A stretch of 36,633 bases of DNA from Candidatus Acidiferrales bacterium (lineage in GTDB: Bacteria > Acidobacteriota > Terriglobia > Acidiferrales > UBA7541), in NCBI GenBank assembly GCA_030037355.1, contig JASHRL010000404.1, forward strand, positions 1 through 36,633, in the 5' to 3' direction. Each line of letters opens with the position of its first letter. Position 1 is the stretch's first letter. Below are positions 29,791 through 36,633 of the stretch, one piece after another. Below the pieces are notes generated by a model, which saw nothing but the letters and a program-made list of their open reading frames with translations, ran no database searches and was not told the DNA's origin. The position numbers were made by a program, and so were the translations under genes.

Positions 29791-32700
29791 CTAACACGTC
29801 TTCTCGACTATCGCCCAAAGAATTTCACGATTCTTCAAATGCGGTCTGCTCCGCCCGGCCCGCAATTCCTTCAATGCGCTGCGCGACATTCCGCTTAATT
29901 CAACGAGCTTAATTAACGGGATTCTCTTCAACGCGGGCCGTATCTTTGTTTCCCACTCATCCCGTTTCGGATCGACATATTCCGCGTAAATATCCGTTTC
30001 TGAGTGAACCAATCCAGCTTCTACGTCCTCGATGAGATTTGATTCTTTTCCAATGTATTTGATTTGATCGACGCAAACATGCCGTCGCTGCAATAAGCCA
30101 ATGGTTTGTTTTCTGGACGCTTTCCCGTCCGCATCCGCGTTCTTTGTTTCAGGATGAAATTCATATTCAGTCAGCACATCCCCATAGGTTTTGACCCGCG
30201 CAGTGTGCCGGTCGCCATGATAGCCGTTTGTCGTAATCAAATACTGTTTTCCTGAATACCGGTCGATCCACTTCATTTTCAGCCATCGTCCTGAATCGGA
30301 ATCATAAGAAGCGATTAGGTGAAATTTCTCAGGATCGCAGCCGATTGGATGGCCGAAACAGTTGACGTGGCAGGATAGAAGGAAATTGAATGGTTTAATT
30401 TGATCTTTGTATGCTTTCCCTTCATTGAATCTTGCGAAAGGCCGTAGAACTGCGGGACTGCTAACGGTAATGCGCCCGATTGCTGGAAGGCTTTCAAATC
30501 CGAGCTTCTTTACATGCAAACCGAGCGTTTTACGAATGATGTTCAGCCACACTTGCGCAATCCACTTGCGGTCTTCTTTCTCGGGATCACTGGGATTGAG
30601 AAGATGGCCGAGTCCATGTTCTGACCACCTGTCCTTTTGATTGGTCATCCCTTTCTGAAGAAGAACTGGTTTCCCCTCACTATCGAGTAGAAAAGGATCG
30701 TATCGTTTCGCAGAAATCGCAACACAGTAAAGCTGCCTCTGTTTGCGCGTTACGGGGTCATAGTTATCTTCCTCGATTTTCAGGATCGATCCCGACACAG
30801 CATCTTTTTCGTATGGATTCAAGGCGGCAAACCTTTTCTTAATTTTGTCCACCTGATCCCAAGATAATGCTTTCACCGCTTCCCGATTATCACTTGTGCG
30901 CAATGGGCCGCCGACACAAGGAATCATGCCGCCCTGCTCAGTCGCGACGATGGCCATCGAATCTGTATCTTCCATAACGTATGTACCGCCCAAATCCGCA
31001 ACCGAATACTCCAACAATGCCAGCATCAGGCGGGCAGCCCCGGTAATCAGAGAAGCGAGCGGCGGAAAACAGTATTCGCCCGGCACTTCAGGATGCGTTG
31101 CATTGCAAACAAATGATTCCTCATCGATGCCGTAACATAGGGTTTTTACCTTTGCGTCTGATTCTTGCCGAATCATCTCGGCATAGATTCCGTAGCTGGC
31201 GGCATTTGCGAGCACTTTCAAAGCTAGATTGAGTCGCTCTTTTTCTATTTCTGAAAGATCTGTCCGCCCTTTAAGCCGATTTCGTTGCTCAATGACCACC
31301 TTGAAGAAATCCTGACTTCGAGGATCGACTTTCACAGCGCCGCGCAGCTTAACGGGTTTGAGATTCGGTAGAATTCCGTGCGCCTCAATCCGAAACGCAT
31401 CTACTATTTTGGGAATCTTGCCAGTGTGAAGGACAGAAGCAATTACGTCCGGCAATGAGAACCAGAGCGCATTCGTGTGATCGTCATTCTTGGAGTAAAG
31501 ATGATTTATTCCCACCTGCCAGTCGCGGCTCGCCACGTTGTAGCGGCTGCGACAGGGTAAGATGTCCCCATTAGGAATGACTTTGACAAATGCGGGCATG
31601 TGTTCCCACGTCTCAGGCCTAAACAGATCGGCGGGCTTTAGTTGTTCAAGAAACCGAATGATTTTGCTTTCACAGTGCTCAACAATCCTGATCTCGCGTG
31701 CAATCACAAATCGCCACAGCTTCATTAAGCTGTTCACTGTGGGATACATCGAAAGAAAATCGGTATAAACAATCGGCATGGAGGCTTTGCGGATATGTGC
31801 GCTAGTTCGCCCGCCGAAAAACGCGGACTGCGCATAACCGAGATACCTTTTGGGAAAATCGGGCTGACGTTTCAGTATCGGTTCAATTCCCATGTCGCGC
31901 AGATATGCTTTGCCGATTGAGGCGGGCGAATATGCTTTTGTGACTTGAAGGGACAGATCATGCCTGTCGTATTCTTCAAGCAGCTTGAACACCAACTCTG
32001 CTGTCGCGAGAACGTCGCGACGGTTATAGTCGATGTATTCTTCTGTAACTTCGCCGTGTCGCGCTATTGGTTGCTTTGGATGCTCTACTCCGAATTCCTT
32101 GCATGCGGATTCCAGCGAATGGCTCTTGTCTGTCAAAGCAAACGCGAGCGTTCGCAAGTCCAAGAAGTGACCACGGAACTTGTAGCCGTCTTCCGGCGCG
32201 CCCGTTTTCGATCCTTCGGGGATCAGGTCTGCCTTGTCAGGATCATTTCGGCCAGTGAAGCCCTTCAGTGACCGTTTGCTGTCGATGTGTTTGACGCCAA
32301 TTCTTGGGCGGTACTGATTCCTGCTCTTTTCGCCTTTTTCACTGGTGTACTGCCAAATGCCAAGAGAAAAACCACCCGCGAACCGCCCGCGAGCGGACAA
32401 GACATCGTATGCGAGGCGAGAAAAATCGAACGGTAGATTAAACCCAACGAGTAAGCAACGCCCCTTGTAGGCAGCAAAGTAAAATTTATCCGAGAATTCC
32501 GCGAGGCTAAGCAAATAAAGCTGGCGATTGCCTTCCGACACGTCCGCTTGGTGCGTTTCAATATATTTCCTCAGGATGATTAAGTCCGTCTCCGGTAAAT
32601 CGTTTGCATAGAAGAGTCCCTCTTCGCGGCACTGTCCTTTGACAATGAATCGATAACTTCCGAAGATCAGGCGCTGTGGCGCATCGGTTCGCGTCTCAGT

Positions 32701-32853
32701 ATCGAAAACGAGCACGGCATCGGGCCGTTTCCACGGCTTGCGCAAATGTTCGGCCTGCTTTGTCTGTTTTAGGTTTTCCGGTTGCGGATACACGCGCACG
32801 GCAACAGGAAGCGACACTGTTTCAAGCGGTTTTGAGTTAACGTTTCGGCGCAT
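29791..32853 (-). CDS. family B DNA polymerase with 3'-5' exonuclease domain and C-terminal HTH
   Basis: Exo I VLVFDTETRTD; motif A VYTDFLSMYPTV; motif B LALKVLANAASYGIY; motif C YVMEDTDSMAIVA; start at MRRNVNSKPLE. Confidence 0.88.
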   Translation of the reverse strand: MRRNVNSKPLETVSLPVAVRVYPQPENLKQTKQAEHLRKPWKRPDAVLVFDTETRTDAPQRLIFGSYRFIVKGQCREEGLFYANDLPETDLIILRKYIETHQADVSEGNRQLYLLSLAEFSDKFYFAAYKGRCLLVGFNLPFDFSRLAYDVLSARGRFAGGFSLGIWQYTSEKGEKSRNQYRPRIGVKHIDSKRSLKGFTGRNDPDKADLIPEGSKTGAPEDGYKFRGHFLDLRTLAFALTDKSHSLESACKEFGVEHPKQPIARHGEVTEEYIDYNRRDVLATAELVFKLLEEYDRHDLSLQVTKAYSPASIGKAYLRDMGIEPILKRQPDFPKRYLGYAQSAFFGGRTSAHIRKASMPIVYTDFLSMYPTVNSLMKLWRFVIAREIRIVEHCESKIIRFLEQLKPADLFRPETWEHMPAFVKVIPNGDILPCRSRYNVASRDWQVGINHLYSKNDDHTNALWFSLPDVIASVLHTGKIPKIVDAFRIEAHGILPNLKPVKLRGAVKVDPRSQDFFKVVIEQRNRLKGRTDLSEIEKERLNLALKVLANAASYGIYAEMIRQESDAKVKTLCYGIDEESFVCNATHPEVPGEYCFPPLASLITGAARLMLALLEYSVADLGGTYVMEDTDSMAIVATEQGGMIPCVGGPLRTSDNREAVKALSWDQVDKIKKRFAALNPYEKDAVSGSILKIEEDNYDPVTRKQRQLYCVAISAKRYDPFLLDSEGKPVLLQKGMTNQKDRWSEHGLGHLLNPSDPEKEDRKWIAQVWLNIIRKTLGLHVKKLGFESLPAIGRITVSSPAVLRPFARFNEGKAYKDQIKPFNFLLSCHVNCFGHPIGCDPEKFHLIASYDSDSGRWLKMKWIDRYSGKQYLITTNGYHGDRHTARVKTYGDVLTEYEFHPETKNADADGKASRKQTIGLLQRRHVCVDQIKYIGKESNLIEDVEAGLVHSETDIYAEYVDPKRDEWETKIRPALKRIPLIKLVELSGMSRSALKELRAGRSRPHLKNREILWAIVEKTC

Positions 32854-33334
32854 ATTTCTCCAAAGGTGTGCCTTTCCACCATTCCGGGCCACGGATTTTG
32901 ACGAGAAAATCATCAAGCTCTTCGAGAGCTTCGGGAATTCCTAGCAGGAGTTTTTCGATCAGGTAATAAACCACATCGATGAAACCGCGAATACGTGCAG
33001 CGGCGGCCCGAAGCGGACTCCCGTTTGGATTTTCGAGCGTTTCTTTGGGCCACTCATATTGATCCACATTCAGCCGGGCGAGATGATCGTTAACGGGAAC
33101 CGGAATCGTTACCGGGCTATTTGCCTTTCCCGCGACATGATGATTGTCTAGCGTCGCTTTGCCCTTCACCTTCCGATCACAATGAGCACAAATCACTGGA
33201 TTACTGCCTCGGACAAGTGCCCACGCTCGCGATTCTCCGCATGCGCATTGCGCATTTTCGGGAAGCCGACGCGCAGCTACCGCGTCGCGCTGATATCTGC
33301 GGATCGGATCGCGACTTGACGATCTTTTCTTCAC
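32837..33334 (-). CDS. HNH-like zinc-binding protein (putative endonuclease)
   Basis: CACG...VICAHCDRKVKGKATLDNHHVAGKANSPVTIPVPVNDHLARL; GTG start overlaps the preceding stop; 3' end overlaps polB by 17 bp. Confidence 0.6.
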   Translation of the reverse strand: MKKRSSSRDPIRRYQRDAVAARRLPENAQCACGESRAWALVRGSNPVICAHCDRKVKGKATLDNHHVAGKANSPVTIPVPVNDHLARLNVDQYEWPKETLENPNGSPLRAAAARIRGFIDVVYYLIEKLLLGIPEALEELDDFLVKIRGPEWWKGTPLEKYAPKR

Positions 33335-33912
33335 GCAACCTCTGCATAAAGGGACTCGAAAGACAGCACGCCAGCGGAACCGAGCCGGTCTAGTTCGGCG
33401 AGGTCTTTAATCAATGGGATTCGCTTTCCGCTTGCGTCGATAACGTACTGGCGGCGGAGCTTTTTCAGGGCCGAGGAGTCGCCCGTCTGAAGGTACTTCT
33501 GGGCAGCCGCCCAGAACTTTCCAACTATACTTGCCTCATGCGAGTCCCGTGTTGCAATCTCACGTTTCCCACCTTTCGCATCCGAAGAGGGGACGGCGAG
33601 TATGCGCAGCAGTCTGTCCTTCGACTTTGCGACATACTGCCCATTCTTGCGCTTGCGGAGAGCGGATTTGCCGAGGCGGGCTACAACGCGTGGATTGAGG
33701 CCAAACTCACGCGAAGCCTTTCGCAGAGACATCCGGTCAGCCCGCATCTTCGAGATGACGTGTGTAACCGAATTCCACGTCTCCTGAAAGTCGTTTGGCT
33801 TCGCGAAGAATTGCTTGGCCGTTCGGGGAACGAGTAGCTTTTTTCTTGCGTGTCGAATCTGGCCCCGTTTCTTTGGTGTTTTTCCTCTTGAACCTTTGGG
33901 AGATCGCCGCAT
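33331..33912 (-). CDS. HTH-containing hypothetical protein
   Basis: MSLRKASREFGLNPRVVARLGKSALRKRKNGQY, sigma/resolvase-like HTH; basic N-terminus. Confidence 0.6.
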   Translation of the reverse strand: MRRSPKGSRGKTPKKRGQIRHARKKLLVPRTAKQFFAKPNDFQETWNSVTHVISKMRADRMSLRKASREFGLNPRVVARLGKSALRKRKNGQYVAKSKDRLLRILAVPSSDAKGGKREIATRDSHEASIVGKFWAAAQKYLQTGDSSALKKLRRQYVIDASGKRIPLIKDLAELDRLGSAGVLSFESLYAEVA

Positions 33913-33976
33913 GCCTTCCTCGCCTTCACCATGAGAAAATCACAAGAACAAGAAGAAGAGAAGATAGGCCAAAAGT

Positions 33977-34733
33977 TTTGCTTACGAATTCGAGTCGCGA
34001 GAAGCCCGGCCCCAAAGAAGTCAGCGCGGGGATTATCTTCACCTTTGCGCATCAGGCTTATTTCGGCTTTCAGTTTCTTTCGCGGAATAGAGAGCCTCTG
34101 TGGATAAAGCTGCTTCTAGCGAAGCAAATTCGCGAGATTCAAGAATTGGGAAAGGAATGCGTTAAGCCCAACATCATGGCCGGTGCGGGATATGGAGCAA
34201 AAGGTCTGATGACGTGGCTTACAAAACAAAATGTTGCCATCCAAATTCTAGCGGCGAAAAATCACCGGCGTTATCCTCGGTCTAGGCGTCCGTCAAGTCG
34301 GGATCGTAGAATGCTTTTTCTTGCCATTGCTGTTGCGGCTGGGGTGTTCGACCGCAAATTCAGCACTACGTTGCGCAAACTCGCCGAAGCTGGTTATGGG
34401 GAAAGATACTTAAGTCAGAGAGTCCACAATTGGGATCGCATCGAGCAACAGCTCAAAGAGAGGGGGGTCGTTTGGGCAGAACCGATTTTGAATTACTGCG
34501 ATCCTATGCCAGTAGGCGGTTGGCAACTGAAGGAAGACCTCCCCTGTTCAGTTCCGAAAGATTGTTACCACGGCGGCTATATCATCCACGGATTTCTTGC
34601 CGATGGACGGGTCGCGTCTAGGTTCAGTCGAACTCTTCCTACTGAGCTGCGCGATGTCACTAACCCAAAGAAAGAGAAAGCAGAAAACGTTAATAAACCC
34701 AACAAAAAGTGTAGAATAAGAGATTCAAATTAG
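33977..34733 (+). CDS. hypothetical protein upstream of cas1
   Basis: Open frame with protein-like sequence (ILAAKNHRRYPRSRRPSSRDRRMLFLAIAVAAGVFDRKFSTTLRKLAEAGYGERYLSQRV...); ORF-track start at 33795 is antisense to the HTH gene, so the start is approximate. Confidence 0.5.
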
Positions 34734-34736
34734 ACT

Positions 34737-34796
34737 GGGACGCGCCGGTGCTTGAACACCGAACGCGCCCCTCACTACCACGGAGGGTTAAGCTCC
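34737..34796 (+). promoter_or_regulatory. structured 5' leader of cas1 (tandem/competing hairpins over the Shine-Dalgarno)
   Basis: GGGaCGCGcCGGTG-cttgaa-CACCGaaCGCGCCC hairpin; CCCTC(34769-34773)/GAGGG(34783-34787); GGAG(34782-34785)/CTCC(34793-34796); SD GGAGGG 10 nt before ATG 34798. Confidence 0.65.
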
Positions 34797-34797
34797 A

Positions 34798-36339
34798 ATG
34801 GCAGCTTCGCACACCGTACCGCAAGATTCTCCATACTGCAATTCCACTCCAATTGTGTCGCAACGCGGAGTCCTCACCCTTTTCGGCTACGGAATTCGAG
34901 TCCATGTTGATCGCGGTCACCTGAAGATTCAGGACGGAATCGGTTCTGTGCGCCGCGAAGCTCGATTGCCGCGCGTCGGACATGGATTGCGCCGTCTCGT
35001 TGTCATTGGTTCAGATGGAATGGTTTCTCTCTCAGCCCTTCGCTGGCTTGCCGATCAGGATGCGAGTTTTGTGATGTTGGATCGCGACGGCTCGGTACTC
35101 ATCACTACCGGCCCCGTTCGCTCATCCGACGCACGGCTGCGACGCGCCCAAGCTCTCGCTCACCATTCAGGCATCGCGCTGCAAATCGCTAGAGACTTAC
35201 TCGAAAGGAAGCTCGCCGCACAAGCGCAATTAATCCGCGACACGCTCCAAGATTCCAGCGCCGCAGATCGGATCGCGGAGATGCGCCGTGGACTGCGAAT
35301 TTGTCAGTCCGTTGACGCTCTGCGCCCCCTTGAAGCACTTGCGGCCAAAGCGTATTGGTCTGCGTGGCGAAGTGTTCAGGTCAATTTCCCGACTAAAGAC
35401 CTTCCGCGTGTACCCGAACATTGGCGAACTTTTGGGACTCGTGTGTCGCCGCTTACTGCATCACCTCGTCTTGCCGTGAATCCGGCAAATGCGATGCTGA
35501 ACTACCTGTACGCGATACTCGAATCCGAAGCTCGCTTGGCCGCCGCTACGCTCGGGCTTGATCCCGGCTTCGGCGTGATGCACTTCGACAGCCCCACCCG
35601 CGATAGTCTTGCCTCTGATCTCATGGAACCGATTCGCCCTCGCGTCGATGCGTATGTGCTCGATTGGGTTACGCGCTCACCGTTGCGTCGAGAGTGGTTT
35701 TTCGAGCAGCGCGATGGCAACTGTCGTTTGATGGCTGCGTTCGCAGAACAACTTTCCAAGACAGCATCGACTTGGAAACAGGCAGTATCCCCACTCGCAG
35801 AAGAAATCTCTCGGGTATTTTCATTGTCCGTACCGAAGCGAAGCAAGCGCATTTTCCCCAGCACGCGGCTGACGCACAACAGCCGTCGTGAAGGCAGAGG
35901 CATTTCGCCCGATCTGTCCATTGAAGCTCCACCTCGGCCAGCGTCTGTCTGTCGAAACTGCGGAAGCCCAACTCGCGGGACGGAGTGTTGCCCGAAGTGC
36001 ATTCCGGTGGCATCGGGAGAGAGACTAATTGAGGGAGCAAAGCTGGGACGAATCGCATCGCACATGCCGGAGGCTAAAGCTCGTCGCGCGGAAACAATGC
36101 GGCGACAAGAGGCTGCTAGGCGGGCGTGGAAACCCTCTGACTTGCCGGAATGGTTGAACGAGACGGTCTATCGCGAACGAATTATGCCCGCCCTCAAGAG
36201 GGTCACAATCCGGGCAATCATGGAAGCCCTGCAAGTCTCGAAGCCATACGCGGCGGATATTCGGTCTGGTAAGAAGTTGCCTCATCCCAGGCATTGGATG
36301 AACCTTGCGAAATTGGTTGGAGTTTCACGAGAAGCGTAA
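34798..36339 (+). CDS. cas1: Cas1-family integrase with C-terminal zinc-ribbon and HTH extension
   Basis: NPANAMLNYLYAILESEARLAAATLGLDPGFGVMHFDSPTRDSLASDLMEPIRPRVDAYVLDWV (Cas1 E/H/D motifs); CRNCGSPTRGTECCPKC; C-terminal HTH. Confidence 0.92.
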   Translation: MAASHTVPQDSPYCNSTPIVSQRGVLTLFGYGIRVHVDRGHLKIQDGIGSVRREARLPRVGHGLRRLVVIGSDGMVSLSALRWLADQDASFVMLDRDGSVLITTGPVRSSDARLRRAQALAHHSGIALQIARDLLERKLAAQAQLIRDTLQDSSAADRIAEMRRGLRICQSVDALRPLEALAAKAYWSAWRSVQVNFPTKDLPRVPEHWRTFGTRVSPLTASPRLAVNPANAMLNYLYAILESEARLAAATLGLDPGFGVMHFDSPTRDSLASDLMEPIRPRVDAYVLDWVTRSPLRREWFFEQRDGNCRLMAAFAEQLSKTASTWKQAVSPLAEEISRVFSLSVPKRSKRIFPSTRLTHNSRREGRGISPDLSIEAPPRPASVCRNCGSPTRGTECCPKCIPVASGERLIEGAKLGRIASHMPEAKARRAETMRRQEAARRAWKPSDLPEWLNETVYRERIMPALKRVTIRAIMEALQVSKPYAADIRSGKKLPHPRHWMNLAKLVGVSREA

Positions 36340-36344
36340 GCAAG

Positions 36345-36633
36345 GAATCACTGGCAGCTCACCCGAGGAATTCACCTTCGCCACCAGCGCTCCCCCCGCG
36401 TAGACATACTCCGTCGTCGGCGCACTCGGCGCGGCTCCGTTCTGATATTCGGCAATCACCTTCGACCCGGAGAAAAGGTACACCGTCGTCGTGCTCCCCG
36501 CCACTTTCTTCACGCGCAGCCCGTTCCCGTCGTAGGTGCAGGCTCCCGAACCCAACCCGCCGCTGGCCGTCACCGCGCGCCCCAGCGCATCGTAGGTCAC
36601 TGGCACAGCAGTGCCGCCCTCATAGGCAATCGT
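36345..36633 (-). pseudogene. truncated Rhs/YD-repeat protein, continues beyond window edge
   Basis: VTYDALGRAVTASGG...CTYDGNGLRVKKVAGSTTTVYLFSGSKVIAEYQNGA...TEYVYAGGALVAKVNSSGEL then abrupt loss of Rhs sequence (PVIPCLRFS stop). Confidence 0.75.

Noticed and set aside
29791-32853. Pipolin-type primer-independent PolB element
   Set aside because: No tyrosine recombinase/excisionase or pipolin gene context in the window; the Cas1 partner fits casposon-like context better.
28809-34750. gacgcgccggt shared between 28809-28819 and the cas1 leader as a possible paired recognition site
   Set aside because: Only 11 bp in a GC-rich segment and the hairpin complement is absent at 28809; treated as coincidence.
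34680-36633. CRISPR array near cas1
   Set aside because: No regularly spaced direct repeats seen on either side of cas1; the hairpin at 34737-34770 occurs once. An array beyond the right edge cannot be excluded.

Overview
The window looks like an Acidobacteria-type chromosome segment. Positions ~1-25,650 are mostly GC-rich, ordinary genes: glgC, rpsU, an aminotransferase, a 2-oxoglutarate dehydrogenase E1, peptidases, a histidine kinase, an ABC exporter, a HicA/HicB pair, a tryptophanase-like lyase and a deoxynucleoside kinase. From ~26,600 to the right edge the composition becomes more AT-rich and mosaic. This part holds a DarT/DarG toxin-antitoxin module and then a compact locus of HTH protein, HNH-like protein, family B DNA polymerase, an unknown ORF and a Cas1-family integrase, with no cas2, no effector and no CRISPR array in view. 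That gene set matches casposon-like (Cas1-solo) elements and is the main finding. Unusual details are: (i) the polymerase and Cas1 end in what looks like the same ~45-aa C-terminal HTH domain, alignable without gaps; (ii) Cas1 carries an extra zinc-ribbon and HTH extension; (iii) strong, mutually competing hairpins overlap the Shine-Dalgarno of cas1; (iv) an Rhs/YD-repeat gene is cut off about 15 nt past the cas1 stop, suggesting a right-hand junction. I could not find terminal inverted repeats or a left junction by eye. All calls come from reading the sequence and supplied translations; no searches were run.
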